A DNA stretch of 44,638 nt from an uncultured Bacteroidota bacterium (GCA_913062555.1 CAJXVU010000028.1:1-44638); one strand, 5' to 3'. Shown: positions 27,014 to 35,827, numbered from the stretch's first letter. Notes: generated by a model from the sequence alone, not told the origin. Made by a program: numbers and translations.

Positions 27014-27688
27014 ATGAAAAATGTTATAAAATTGATAGCGGTTTTATGCGTAACCATCATGACGGGACAAAATACTGTAGAAAAAACGGTAGGTGAGTTT
27101 CAAGAATTAAAAGTATATGATTTAATTGAAGTTCAATTAGTTAAATCAAAAGAAAACAAAGTTGAAATTAGTGGAAAGAATACTGAGGATGTTATTGTTG
27201 TTAACAAAAATGGGAAACTCAAAATTAAAATGAATATTGAAGAGAGCTTTGATGGTAATGATACTTCGGTGATATTGTATTATACAAGTATTGATATTAT
27301 TGATGCTAATGAAGGTGCTTATATTTATTCAAAAGATAAGATAAAACAGTACGAAATTGAGCTTAAAGCACAAGAAGGCGGTAGAATTCAAGTGGATTTA
27401 AAAGTTAAAACTGCAAGTATAAAATCTGTTTCTGGAGGTATAATTGAAACCACTGGAAAATCAGATAAACAAGATATTTCTATTAATACAGGAGGTGTTT
27501 ATAAAGGTAAAGACTTTGAAACTGAAAGCACTAAAATTGCAATACGTGTTGCGGGTGAAGCCGATGTGAATGCTACTAATCTTGTAGATATAAAAATTAG
27601 GGCTGGAGGTGATATCTTTATTTATGGAAATCCGGTGACCGTAAATGAAAGTCGCGTATTTGGTGGACGTATAAAACGAATGGAATAA
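27014..27688 (+). CDS. GIN-domain (DUF2807) exported protein
   Basis: A 224-residue exported protein with a signal peptide (about 1-18, MKNVIKLIAVLCVTIMTGQ) and a GIN domain (DUF2807): a right-handed beta-helix-like fold of repeating short strands. Characteristic pieces are FQELKVYDLIEVQLVKSKENKVEISG at the start, ANEGAYIYSKD and the closing IKIRAGGDIFIYGNP. Members are common in Bacteroidetes envelopes, and their function is unsettled. The gene lies 57 bases after rnr on the same strand and ends in a terminator at 27757-27784. Confidence 0.85.
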   Translation: MKNVIKLIAVLCVTIMTGQNTVEKTVGEFQELKVYDLIEVQLVKSKENKVEISGKNTEDVIVVNKNGKLKIKMNIEESFDGNDTSVILYYTSIDIIDANEGAYIYSKDKIKQYEIELKAQEGGRIQVDLKVKTASIKSVSGGIIETTGKSDKQDISINTGGVYKGKDFETESTKIAIRVAGEADVNATNLVDIKIRAGGDIFIYGNPVTVNESRVFGGRIKRME

Positions 27689-27756
27689 ATTAAATATACA
27701 TATTAAGAAATATAACAAATACAGTTCTTTTATTATATTTGTTAAACTTCAATTTT

Positions 27757-27784
27757 AAATGCTGGATTTTTATTCGGCATTTTT
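27757..27784 (+). terminator. intrinsic terminator after the GIN-domain gene
   Basis: AAATGCTG (27757-27764) pairs with CGGCATTT (27775-27782) including one T-G pair, with a 10-base loop, and is followed by further Ts. Confidence 0.65.
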
Positions 27785-27883
27785 AATTCAAAGCATTTAA
27801 TATAAACCCTTAAGTTTTAAGGAATTATATCTTTTTTGAGGTTAATAACACTAAAAAAATCCTTCAAAAGGGTTATAAATAAT

Positions 27884-28552
27884 ATGATAGAAGATATTCA
27901 AGCAGCGATTCCTTTAGGCTTTTTTTTAGCATTTATGATAGGTCCTGTTTTTTTTGTACTTCTAGAAACAAGTGCCACTAAGGGATTTAGAGCGGCCGTA
28001 GCTTTTGATTTTGGAGTCATAGTAGCCGATGTTTTTTTTATTGGCTTAGCATATTTTAGTAGTTATCAACTCTTAGAAAATTTAAGCAATCAACCAGGGT
28101 TATTTGTCTTTGGAGGGATGATAATTACTATTTATGGAGTGATTATATTTTTAAAAAAAGCTAAGAAAACTACTGAAGAAGCAAGCGAAATTCAGTTTAA
28201 GAAAACCAATTATTTAGGATTATTTATCAAAGGGTTTCTTCTTAATTTCATAAATATTGGTGTGCTTGTATTTTGGCTAGGTGTAATTATAATTACTGGA
28301 CCAGGATTAGAAAATGATTTAAATCGTTTTTTAGTGTTTTTTGGAACGATGATTCTAGCTTACTTTGTAACCGATTTATTTAAAATATTACTCGCCAAAC
28401 AACTCAAAAGAAAACTAACTCCAACCCGTATTTTAAAAGTAAAAAAACTATTGGGTTTAATATTAATTATTTGTGGATTAGTATTAATTGTTAAAGGGTT
28501 TTTACCAAAAGATAAATTAAATCCTCAGGACCTTATTGAGGATATTAGATAA
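27884..28552 (+). CDS. LysE family transporter
   Basis: A LysE/RhtB-type membrane exporter of amino acids or similar small molecules, 222 residues from the ATG at 27884. The frame is open upstream to a TTG at 27836, but the extra 16 residues (basic, KKSFKRVINN) precede the conserved start MIEDIQAAIPLGFFLAFMIGPVFFVLLETSATKGF and are probably not translated. Six hydrophobic helices are spaced as in the family, with the GP motif in helix 1. The substrate is not predictable. The gene has its own start after the GIN-gene terminator and converges on tRNA-Cys. Confidence 0.85.
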   Translation: MIEDIQAAIPLGFFLAFMIGPVFFVLLETSATKGFRAAVAFDFGVIVADVFFIGLAYFSSYQLLENLSNQPGLFVFGGMIITIYGVIIFLKKAKKTTEEASEIQFKKTNYLGLFIKGFLLNFINIGVLVFWLGVIIITGPGLENDLNRFLVFFGTMILAYFVTDLFKILLAKQLKRKLTPTRILKVKKLLGLILIICGLVLIVKGFLPKDKLNPQDLIEDIR

Positions 28553-28661
28553 TACTTTAAGCTTTATCTTCTTCATAAAAAGTTCCTCGAAGTGACCTTA
28601 AATAAGTCATTATATCCTTATCCATTAATCACCTTAGTTATTCTCAGTATTATAAAACAAA

Positions 28662-28688
28662 AAACCCTCAAGTAAACTTGAAGGTTTT
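28662..28688 (-). terminator. hairpin terminator of tRNA-Cys (possibly bidirectional)
   Basis: An imperfect stem (TCAAG/CTTGA with outer ACC/GGT and one mismatch) lies directly 3' of tRNA-Cys on the minus strand and is followed there by a T run; on the plus strand it is followed by five Ts, so it may also stop lysE transcripts. Confidence 0.6.
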
Positions 28689-28690
28689 TG

Positions 28691-28761
28691 AGGCGTCTAG
28701 CGGATTCGAACCGCTGTAGATGGTTTTGCAGACCACTGCCTAGCCACTCGGCCAAGACGCC
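28691..28761 (-). tRNA. tRNA-Cys (GCA)
   Basis: The minus strand gives a 71-base cloverleaf: acceptor GGCGTCT with AGACGCC, D arm GGCCGAGTGGCTAGGC, anticodon loop CTGCAAA with anticodon GCA, and T arm GGTTCGAATCC. The discriminator is U73, a known identity base of tRNA-Cys. CCA is not encoded. It stands alone with a terminator hairpin downstream. Confidence 0.97.
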
Positions 28762-28806
28762 ATTATTTGCAGCAAATGTAAAAAAAATTAAGCGTTTACC
28801 CTACAA

Positions 28807-29172
28807 CTATCGTTTTTTTCGTTTTTCGGTAATTTTTATCGTTACTTTTTCAACATCACCACCAATTGGAGGATTGAGTTTTGAAATAGAAACGCTAGTC
28901 TTTTTTACTGCTGGACTTTCCTTAAATATGCGATCTAATATCCGTTTTGCAACCGTTTCAAGAAGTTTTGAGGCGATTGCCATTTCTTCTTTTACAATAT
29001 GATTTAATAATACATAATCAACAGTATCATTTAAATCGTCAGAAATACTTGACGTGTTTAAGTCTGCTTTTATACTAACATCTACACGATAATCGCTACC
29101 AATTAAGGTTTCTTCTTTTAAACAACCATGGTAGGCGTAAACTCTGATATTTTCTACTTTTATAGTTCCCAA
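28807..29172 (-). CDS. folB: dihydroneopterin aldolase
   Basis: A 121-residue FolB, which converts dihydroneopterin to 6-hydroxymethyl-dihydropterin in folate synthesis. The T-fold signatures IRVYAYHGCLKEETLIGSDYRVDVSI (with the substrate-side HGCLKEE region) and the C-terminal KTSVSISKLNPPIGGDVEKVTIKI are present. It starts with TTG at 29172, giving MGTIKVENIRVYAYHG; there is no ATG nearby in frame that would keep the conserved N-terminus. The gene is divergent from glnS. Confidence 0.93.
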   Translation of the reverse strand: MGTIKVENIRVYAYHGCLKEETLIGSDYRVDVSIKADLNTSSISDDLNDTVDYVLLNHIVKEEMAIASKLLETVAKRILDRIFKESPAVKKTSVSISKLNPPIGGDVEKVTIKITEKRKKR

Positions 29173-29213
29173 TATTTATAAAATTTAAGCGCGCATAAAT
29201 ACGCACATTTTAA

Positions 29214-29221
29214 TAACTTTG
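29214..29221 (+). promoter_or_regulatory. -7 promoter box of glnS
   Basis: TAACTTTG matches TAnnTTTG and ends 18 bases before the glnS ATG at 29240. The -33 position is poor. Confidence 0.5.
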
Positions 29222-29239
29222 TAAAATTATTAAAAACCT

Positions 29240-31276
29240 ATGAACGAGGACATAAAATCTCTCAATTTTATTGAGCATATAATAGAAGAAGATTTATCAA
29301 ACGGAATGGATAAGCAAAATTTAAGATTTCGTTTTCCACCTGAACCCAATGGATATCTACACATAGGACATACTAAAGCCATAGGAATTAGCTTTGGTTT
29401 GGGTGAACGTTATAATGCACCTGTAAATTTGCGTTTTGATGATACCAATCCTGCTAAGGAAGAGCAGGAATATGTCGATGCGATTAAAAAGGATATCACT
29501 TGGTTGGGTTATAAATGGGCTAATGAATGTTATTCTTCGGATTATTTTCAACAATTGTATGAATGGGCAGTTGTATTAATTAAGGAGGGAAAGGCATATG
29601 TTGATTCTCAAACTTCCGCTGTTATGGCCGAACAAAAAGGGACTCCAACACAAGTTGGTACTAATAGTCCATATAGAAATAGATCTGTAAATGAGAATTT
29701 GGATTTGTTTCAAAAAATGAAAGCCGGAGAATTTGAAGTAGGGACACATGTATTACGTGCTAAAATTGATATGGAAGACCCAAACATGTTGATGCGTGAT
29801 CCAATAATGTATCGTGTGCTATATGCTACTCACCACCGTACAGCTGATGATTGGTGTATTTATCCAATGTACGACTGGACACACGGCGAAAGTGATTATA
29901 TAGAACAAGTATCGCACTCATTATGTTCTTTGGAATTTAAGCCCCATAGAAAGCTTTATAATTGGTTTAGAGATGAAGTCTACCATTATAGTAATAAAGA
30001 CTTACCACAAGCCCCTAAACAGCGAGAATTTGCGCGTTTAAACTTAAGCTATACCATAATGAGTAAGCGTAAGTTAATGCAATTGGTGAATGAAAATGTG
30101 GTTAATGGTTGGGACGATCCTAGAATGCCTACCATATCTGGGCTACGCCGTCGTGGATATACCCCAAATGCTATCAGGAAGTTTGTTGAAACAGTAGGCG
30201 TTGCCAAACGTGAAAATATAATTGATGTCTCCCTTTTAGAATTTTGTATTCGTGAAGATCTGAATAAATCTGCAAATCGAGTGATGGCAGTTTTAGATCC
30301 TGTAAAACTCATTATCACCAATTATCCGGAACAAAAAGAAGAATGGTTACAAGCCGAAAACAATCCCGAAGATGATAATTCTGGACAGCATGAAGTTCCA
30401 TTTTCAAAGGAATTATATATAGAACGCGACGATTTTAAGGCACAAGCAAATAGTAAATATTTCCGACTTACAATCGGTAAAGAAGTCCGTTTGAAAAACG
30501 CATATATCATAAAAGGCGAATCGGTAGTGAAGGATGCTCATGGAAACATTACTGAAATACATTGTACTTATGATGCCGACAGTTTAAGTGGTAGTGGGAG
30601 TGAAGCCAGTTTGCGTAAAGTAAAAGGGACATTACATTGGGTATCAATTAAACATGCTGTAAAAGCTGAAGTTAGAGAATATGATAGATTATTTAGCGAA
30701 GCCGAACCAGAGAGTCATGAAGGCAAAACTTTTATGGATTTTATCAATCCAAATTCCCTGACTATAAAAACGGCTTATGTCGAGCCATTTTTACAAAATG
30801 CTAGCATAGGAGAGCAGTTCCAATTTCAACGTTTGGGCTATTTTAATGTCGATGAAGATACGACTTCAGATAAACTGGTTTTTAATAAAACCGTTGGATT
30901 GCGCCAAGATGTAAATGTAAAAGTAGGCTTAATTGAAATGAAGACGACTGTGATGCCAGTTAATGTTATAACACAGCAACGTAAACCAATTGATATTATT
31001 AAAAAATTAGGTAAAAAATACACCAATTTACCTGAAGAGAAACAGCAAAAAGTAAAAGCAGAGATTCAGGAGTTGGCTAAGAGCGTGTCCTATGAAGAAT
31101 TAGAACCATTATTTGCAACTGCAGCTAAAAAAGCTGGAACGCGTATCGCAGCAATGTTAGTATTGGGTGTTTTATTAGCTAATGGATTGGAACGAAATGA
31201 ATCGGTAAATGCGTTTATTGCTAAAGCTTTAGATGATAAAAATGAAATTTTAGTTGCTGAAGCTAATTTAATTTAA
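29240..31276 (+). CDS. glnS: glutaminyl-tRNA synthetase with C-terminal extension
   Basis: A 678-residue class I synthetase that charges tRNA-Gln with glutamine. HIGH-type motif PPEPNGYLHIGHTKAI (33-48), YDWTHGESDYIEQVSHSLCSLEF, which reads the Gln-specific site, and the KMSKS-type IMSKRK are present, followed by the two beta-barrels of the anticodon domain. Beyond about residue 575 comes a helical, lysine-rich tail of about 100 residues (PIDIIKKLGKKYTNLPEEKQ ... GVLLANGLERN), which resembles the YqeY/GatB-tail type of domain and makes the enzyme longer than the 554-residue E. coli protein. Together with gltX at 33 kb it shows direct Gln charging. A strong terminator follows. Confidence 0.96.
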   Translation: MNEDIKSLNFIEHIIEEDLSNGMDKQNLRFRFPPEPNGYLHIGHTKAIGISFGLGERYNAPVNLRFDDTNPAKEEQEYVDAIKKDITWLGYKWANECYSSDYFQQLYEWAVVLIKEGKAYVDSQTSAVMAEQKGTPTQVGTNSPYRNRSVNENLDLFQKMKAGEFEVGTHVLRAKIDMEDPNMLMRDPIMYRVLYATHHRTADDWCIYPMYDWTHGESDYIEQVSHSLCSLEFKPHRKLYNWFRDEVYHYSNKDLPQAPKQREFARLNLSYTIMSKRKLMQLVNENVVNGWDDPRMPTISGLRRRGYTPNAIRKFVETVGVAKRENIIDVSLLEFCIREDLNKSANRVMAVLDPVKLIITNYPEQKEEWLQAENNPEDDNSGQHEVPFSKELYIERDDFKAQANSKYFRLTIGKEVRLKNAYIIKGESVVKDAHGNITEIHCTYDADSLSGSGSEASLRKVKGTLHWVSIKHAVKAEVREYDRLFSEAEPESHEGKTFMDFINPNSLTIKTAYVEPFLQNASIGEQFQFQRLGYFNVDEDTTSDKLVFNKTVGLRQDVNVKVGLIEMKTTVMPVNVITQQRKPIDIIKKLGKKYTNLPEEKQQKVKAEIQELAKSVSYEELEPLFATAAKKAGTRIAAMLVLGVLLANGLERNESVNAFIAKALDDKNEILVAEANLI

Positions 31277-31279
31277 AAA

Positions 31280-31313
31280 AAGCCCCGTTAGGATTCAAAT
31301 CTTAACGGGGCTT
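31280..31313 (+). terminator. intrinsic terminator of glnS
   Basis: AAGCCCCGTTA (31280-31290) pairs perfectly with TAACGGGGCTT (31303-31313); Ts follow at 31316-31320. It is GC-rich for this genome. Confidence 0.88.
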
Positions 31314-31330
31314 ACTTTTTAGAATAAACA

Positions 31331-31363
31331 AAAACCTCCAAACATTTAATATTTGGAGGTTTT
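31331..31363 (-). terminator. intrinsic terminator of the SPFH operon
   Basis: AAAACCTCCAAA (31331-31342) pairs perfectly with TTTGGAGGTTTT (31352-31363). It lies six bases after the stop of the minus-strand gene at 31369 and reads into Ts on that strand. It is paired back to back with the glnS terminator. Confidence 0.85.
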
Positions 31364-31368
31364 ATTAT

Positions 31369-31899
31369 TTAGAGATCTTTTACAGATTGTTCATTAACAG
31401 GAATGACAATTGATGTTTTAAAATCTGGAAAAAAGCTATTTGCCTGGGCGTTATTCAACTTGTCTGCCTCAACAAAATACCATTGTTTAATATCAGCGTT
31501 ATAAAAACCAAATAATGAGCTTTTTTTGTGAATGCGTTTTTTTTGAGTTTGCATGGTAATAACCAGATAATTTTCTATCAAGCAACGATATTCACCTTGC
31601 TCACTTTTAAAGGAAAGCAGATTGCCTATTTCGCTTTTGTCAATGATAACACCCATAGCCTTAGCTTTGGACATTACGCTTTCTAATAGAGAAATCATTT
31701 TGTCTTTCCCTCCGGTTGCTTCTACAATATTTGGGTGTGTATATTTTATAATAGTTGCATAATCCAAATCAAGTAGAGCTTGAGATGTTTCTTGAGCCGA
31801 TGTTAAAGCCGAGGCTTTTAATTCTGCTTCATTTTGGGCAAAGCTAATGCTGTTACCCACAAGTAACAGCATTAAAATTAATGAGAATGTTTTAGTCAT
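31369..31899 (-). CDS. small exported protein of unknown function
   Basis: A 176-residue protein with a signal peptide (1-21, ending SFAQ). The rest, QETSQALLDLDYATIIKYTHPNIVEATGGKDKMISLLES ... CLIENYLVITMQTQKKRIHKKSSLFGFYNADIKQWYFVEAD, has the helix-then-sheet pattern of NTF2/SnoaL-like folds, but I do not recognise a named family. Its ATG overlaps the stop of the SPFH gene by eight bases (ATGACTAA), so translation is probably coupled. Periplasmic location follows from the signal peptide. Confidence 0.75.
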   Translation of the reverse strand: MTKTFSLILMLLLVGNSISFAQNEAELKASALTSAQETSQALLDLDYATIIKYTHPNIVEATGGKDKMISLLESVMSKAKAMGVIIDKSEIGNLLSFKSEQGEYRCLIENYLVITMQTQKKRIHKKSSLFGFYNADIKQWYFVEADKLNNAQANSFFPDFKTSIVIPVNEQSVKDL

Positions 31900-32821
31900 T
31901 TTTTTTATTTCTATTTTGTTCCTTCATTGCCTCTCCAATCTGGTTACTTGCTGTAAAACTTGCTACCATACTATTCAGCATATCACTACCTGCTTGTGGT
32001 GAATTTGGCAATAAAATAAGATTACTTTGTGTAGAATCACCAATAGATTGAAGCGTGTCATAATGTTGGGTCACGACGATAAGTGCAGAAGCCTCTTGAG
32101 AGTTAATTCCAACCTTGTTTAATACTTCTACCGATTCTTCTAATCCACGTGCAATTTCACGACGTTGATCGGCAATACCTTGTCCTTGTAAACGCTTGCT
32201 TTCCGCTTCAGCTTTTGCTTTTTCAACTATTAAAATACGCGCAGCATCACCTTCATATTGTGCAGCAACTTTTTCACGCTCTGCAGCATTAATTCGGTTC
32301 ATGGCTTCTTTTACCTGAGCATCAGGATCAATATCGGTCACCAAGGTTTTAATAATATCATAACCGTATTCCATCATAGCTTCATTAAGCTCTCGTTTTA
32401 CGGCAATAGCCACATCGTCTTTTTTGACAAATACATCATCCAATTTCATTTTTGGCACTTCGGCACGGACCACGTCAAACACATAACTCGTAATTTGATC
32501 ATGAGGATAATCCAGTTTATAAAATGCATCATAAACCTTTGCTTTAATCACTTTGTATTGTACCGATATTTTTAATCGCACAAATACATCATCCAATGTT
32601 TTAGTTTCAACAATCACATCTAATTGTTGAATTTTTAAGCTTAAACGACCAGATATACGATCTACCAAAGGAATTTTTACGTGCAATCCAGACTGTCGAA
32701 TGCTGTGAAATTTTCCAAACCGTTCAATAATGACACCGGTTTGTTGTTTTACAATGAAAAAAGCAGAAATAAGAATTAGCAATCCGAAGAATGCAAATGG
32801 AATAAATAAGTATTCGCCCAT
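31892..32821 (-). CDS. SPFH/Band 7 (stomatin-like) membrane protein
   Basis: A 309-residue SPFH-domain protein. One N-terminal membrane helix (about 5-24) is followed by the SPFH domain (about 25-215: KQQTGVIIERFGKFHSIRQSGLHVKIPLVDRI ... LDDVFVRLKISVQYKV) and a charged coiled coil with NAAEREKVAAQYEGDAARILIVEKAKAEAESKRLQGQGIA. It most resembles the stomatin/HIR-type branch rather than HflK/HflC, because no partner or FtsH gene is adjacent. Such proteins form large membrane oligomers and scaffolds. It is the first gene of a two-gene operon with the 176-residue exported protein. Confidence 0.92.
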   Translation of the reverse strand: MGEYLFIPFAFFGLLILISAFFIVKQQTGVIIERFGKFHSIRQSGLHVKIPLVDRISGRLSLKIQQLDVIVETKTLDDVFVRLKISVQYKVIKAKVYDAFYKLDYPHDQITSYVFDVVRAEVPKMKLDDVFVKKDDVAIAVKRELNEAMMEYGYDIIKTLVTDIDPDAQVKEAMNRINAAEREKVAAQYEGDAARILIVEKAKAEAESKRLQGQGIADQRREIARGLEESVEVLNKVGINSQEASALIVVTQHYDTLQSIGDSTQSNLILLPNSPQAGSDMLNSMVASFTASNQIGEAMKEQNRNKKND

Positions 32822-32980
32822 AACAATAATTTTTAAATGGTTAGAAAATAATTTAAGTGTGCATTACATCTGACATCTAAAATAGTAAATATTAATAAAT
32901 GCAGAATAAACAATATACTTTATTAGTAGTAAAAAAGAGGTGAATTGTTACAAATCAATTTCAGAGATTTAAAGCACATA

Positions 32981-33010
32981 AAAAAAGCGAGTGTAGTACT
33001 CGCTTTTTTT
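32981..33010 (-). terminator. intrinsic terminator of gltX
   Basis: AAAAAAGCGAGT (32981-32992) pairs with ACTCGCTTTTTT (32998-33009), loop five bases. It directly follows the gltX stop codon (33012-33010) on the minus strand and ends in six Ts there. Confidence 0.85.
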
Positions 33011-34527
33011 TATATCGTTTTTATAATATTTTCAATACGCTTTATGGTTTCGGCTTTGCCTATCATATAAATTATATCAAATACATCGGGACCTTGTAGT
33101 GCACCTACCAGCGCTAAGCGCAGAGGCATCATTACTTTTCCAAAACCAATTTCTTTGGATGTGATCCAGCCCTTTATTTGTGTTTGAAGGTTTTCAACTG
33201 TAAATTCATCAACCGTATCAATAATTGATATTAATTCGGTCATCAACTCAGAAGTCCCGTCTTTAAATGCTTTTTTTGAGGCTTTTTCATCATAGCCTTC
33301 AGGAGCAGCAAAAAAGAAATGGCTTAACGCCCATAGGTCACTCACAAAAGTAGCGCGTTCTTTTATTAGACCAACCACCATGGCTATATAGTCCACATCA
33401 ATAGTTTCTAGAGACTCATGCTGCGATATAAATTCTGCGGCAAGGGTGTCATTACTTTGACCTTGCATATAATGGTGATTATACCATTTGGTTTTGTCAG
33501 GGTCAAAACGAGCACCAGCTTTATGAACACGCTCTAATTCAAAGGCGCTTATTAATTCGTCCATACTAAAAATTTCCTGCTCTGTACCTGGATTCCACCC
33601 TAGAAATGCTAAAAAGTTAGTAACAGATTCGGCAAAATAACCATCCTCTTTATAGCCACGAGAGACATCGCTTGTTTTTGGATCTGTCCATTGCAATGGA
33701 AATACTGGAAAACCCAATTTATCGCCATCACGCTTGCTTAATTTCCCTTTACCTGTTGGTTTATGAATTAATGGTAAATGTGCAAATTCTGGCGCTTGCC
33801 ATCCAAAAGCAGTATATAATTGTTGATGTAATGCTAATGATGGCAACCATTCTTCACCACGGATTACATGCGTAATTTCCATTAAATAGTCATCCACAAT
33901 ATTTGCCAAATGATAGGTTGGCATGCCATCGGACTTAAACAATACTTTATCATCTAAAACATTAGTGTCTATAGTAATATTACCACGAATAATATCTGTT
34001 AAATGTAAAGTTTGGTCTTGAGGTGATTTGAAACGAATTACAAAATCTTCTCCAGCATCAATTTTGGCTTGAGTGTCTTCAGCAGATAAGATTAAAGAAT
34101 TTACCAATCGCCCTTTTTCTCTATTATGCCAGTTGTAAATAAAGGTTTTGCCTTCGGCTTCATGTCCTTTTCTATGAGCATCCAATTGATCAGCAGTGTC
34201 AAAGGCGTAGTAAGCCTTGCCTTGGGCAATTAATTGATCTGCATATTGTTTGTATAGGTGCTTGCGTTCACTTTGTTTATACGGGCCAAACTTACCTTCC
34301 TTTCCAGGCCCCTCATCAAAGGGAATATTACACCAGTTTAATGCATCGATAATATAATTTTCGGCACCTTCAACAAAACGTTTCTGATCGGTATCTTCAA
34401 TACGAAGCACAAATGTTCCCTTGTGTTTTTTTGCAAACAAATAATTAAAAAGAGCGGTTCTAACGCCTCCAATATGTAAAGGTCCTGTTGGACTTGGCGC
34501 AAAACGCACGCGAACGTGTTTAGACAT
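33010..34527 (-). CDS. gltX: glutamyl-tRNA synthetase
   Basis: A class I synthetase, 505 residues from the ATG at 34527 (MSKHVRVRFAPSPTGPLHIGG). It has the HIGH-type motif PLHIGGVRTALFNYL and the KMSKS-type GKLSKRDGDKLGF, followed by a helical anticodon-binding domain, and charges tRNA-Glu with glutamate. The frame is open seven codons further to a TTG at 34548, but that TTG belongs to the promoter box TATCTTTG (34546-34553), so ATG 34527 is the start. With glnS present, it is probably a discriminating GluRS. A terminator follows the stop. Confidence 0.97.
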   Translation of the reverse strand: MSKHVRVRFAPSPTGPLHIGGVRTALFNYLFAKKHKGTFVLRIEDTDQKRFVEGAENYIIDALNWCNIPFDEGPGKEGKFGPYKQSERKHLYKQYADQLIAQGKAYYAFDTADQLDAHRKGHEAEGKTFIYNWHNREKGRLVNSLILSAEDTQAKIDAGEDFVIRFKSPQDQTLHLTDIIRGNITIDTNVLDDKVLFKSDGMPTYHLANIVDDYLMEITHVIRGEEWLPSLALHQQLYTAFGWQAPEFAHLPLIHKPTGKGKLSKRDGDKLGFPVFPLQWTDPKTSDVSRGYKEDGYFAESVTNFLAFLGWNPGTEQEIFSMDELISAFELERVHKAGARFDPDKTKWYNHHYMQGQSNDTLAAEFISQHESLETIDVDYIAMVVGLIKERATFVSDLWALSHFFFAAPEGYDEKASKKAFKDGTSELMTELISIIDTVDEFTVENLQTQIKGWITSKEIGFGKVMMPLRLALVGALQGPDVFDIIYMIGKAETIKRIENIIKTI

Positions 34528-34545
34528 GTGATTTTTATTAAGCTG

Positions 34546-34553
34546 CAAAGATA
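34546..34553 (-). promoter_or_regulatory. -7 promoter box of gltX
   Basis: TATCTTTG on the minus strand matches TAnnTTTG; a TTG lies 20 bases further upstream. The leader to the ATG at 34527 would be about 15 bases. Confidence 0.55.
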
Positions 34554-34620
34554 GAATAGTGTAAACTAAAGAACAAAGAAAATGGGATAAAGACTTGCAT
34601 TGTATACGAAGGGAGAAAAG

Positions 34621-35664
34621 TTATTTTAAAATCATTTCACTTGGCACCCGCTTATTCATAATATAAAACCAAAGAGGCGGGATTAATGCGAGTACCATTG
34701 ATGTTGGATAACCAAAGGGTAATTGCGGACTTTGGTCATGACATTCTAAAAGCTGATACTTTTTGGTCGATTTAAAATGATGATCACTATGCCTTGTGAG
34801 CTCATATAATACTAGTCGGCCAACAATATGGTTAGAATTCCAAGAATGGATTTCATTAACGCGCTCATAACGCCCAGATTCTTTTTTTAAGCGTAACAAG
34901 CCATAATGTTCAATATAGTTTACAGTTTCAAGAAGCAGAAACCCGGTTAATGCCGAAAATATTGCAAAGAATAATACGGTCTTTCCCAAAAGGGTATATA
35001 TAATAATAAGATATGAAAGTTGTAAAATAAGATACCAAAACATATCGTTTTTTAGTGAAAAGAAACCCTTTGTATTATTTTTTAGTAATTTCATTTGTAT
35101 GCGCCAGGCATTAAAGTATTGTCTAAAAACCGATGTAAGCCAAAATGAATACACGCTTTGATTATACTTAGCAGTAGCAGGATCTTCATTAGTTGCAGCG
35201 TGTAAGTGGTGACCATGGTTATGTTCTATATAAAAATGCATATAAAGTGATGGAAGTAATAGGGCTTTTCCAAAATAACGTGTTTTACTGGTTTGCCTAT
35301 GACCAAGTTCATGAGCTACATTAATACCATTTGTTCCCAATACAATTCCTGTTGTGAATACGAAACCCATAAACTCATAGGTTTCTAGAGTACTTGATGA
35401 AACCTCTAATAGTACCCAGATTAAAAGACCAAAAATTATGGGAAGGTTTAAATATAAAACCCAATCAAAAAAGATGTTCGTTCTTCGTTTTTCGATGTCT
35501 TCTTTTGAAAACCCCGAGTTATCCTGTGGCAGTATGAGTTCTAATATTGGAATAAATACAAAGGCATACAAAGGGGTTAAATAGGTCCAAGCCCCTTTAT
35601 AATACAATCCAATAATTGCGGTGATGGGAATTGTTAAAGCGGCTAGATATTTCAAATTTTTCAT
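34621..35664 (-). CDS. AlkB-like membrane di-iron monooxygenase
   Basis: A 347-residue integral membrane hydroxylase of the alkane monooxygenase group. The histidine boxes that hold the di-iron site are complete: HELGHR (118-123), EHNHGHH (147-153) and the RHSDHH box near the C-terminus, along with NYIEHYGLLR, a signature of AlkB relatives. About six hydrophobic helices surround them. No rubredoxin, rubredoxin reductase or alkane-response gene is adjacent, so electron donor and substrate (alkane, fatty chain or other lipid) are open. It stands alone and is divergent from the DUF4175 gene. Confidence 0.86.
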   Translation of the reverse strand: MKNLKYLAALTIPITAIIGLYYKGAWTYLTPLYAFVFIPILELILPQDNSGFSKEDIEKRRTNIFFDWVLYLNLPIIFGLLIWVLLEVSSSTLETYEFMGFVFTTGIVLGTNGINVAHELGHRQTSKTRYFGKALLLPSLYMHFYIEHNHGHHLHAATNEDPATAKYNQSVYSFWLTSVFRQYFNAWRIQMKLLKNNTKGFFSLKNDMFWYLILQLSYLIIIYTLLGKTVLFFAIFSALTGFLLLETVNYIEHYGLLRLKKESGRYERVNEIHSWNSNHIVGRLVLYELTRHSDHHFKSTKKYQLLECHDQSPQLPFGYPTSMVLALIPPLWFYIMNKRVPSEMILK

Positions 35665-35827
35665 TGAATTTACTTTGTTTACTGTTATTAGATTAGAAAT
35701 AATCGCCTTTGAATAGCATATAGATTACTAGATTACATTCAATTTAACAGAATGTTATAAATAATTAGCATTACAAGTTAATAATAAAATCGTAATTTTA
35801 TTAGTTGAATCTATTAAAGAAGGGTGT

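Noticed and set aside
27836..27883. Upstream extension of the LysE-type gene to a TTG
   Set aside because: The 16 extra residues are basic and precede the conserved N-terminal helix; ATG 27884 gives the normal family start.
28557..28625. A 22-residue minus-strand frame beginning MDKDIMTYLRS between lysE and tRNA-Cys
   Set aside because: It has no promoter box or ribosome site and is too short to judge; kept only as a note.
32146..32151. A third CACGTG core, within the SPFH gene
   Set aside because: The flanks (TAATC and CAATT) do not match the parS arms, and it lies in coding sequence; a chance hexamer.
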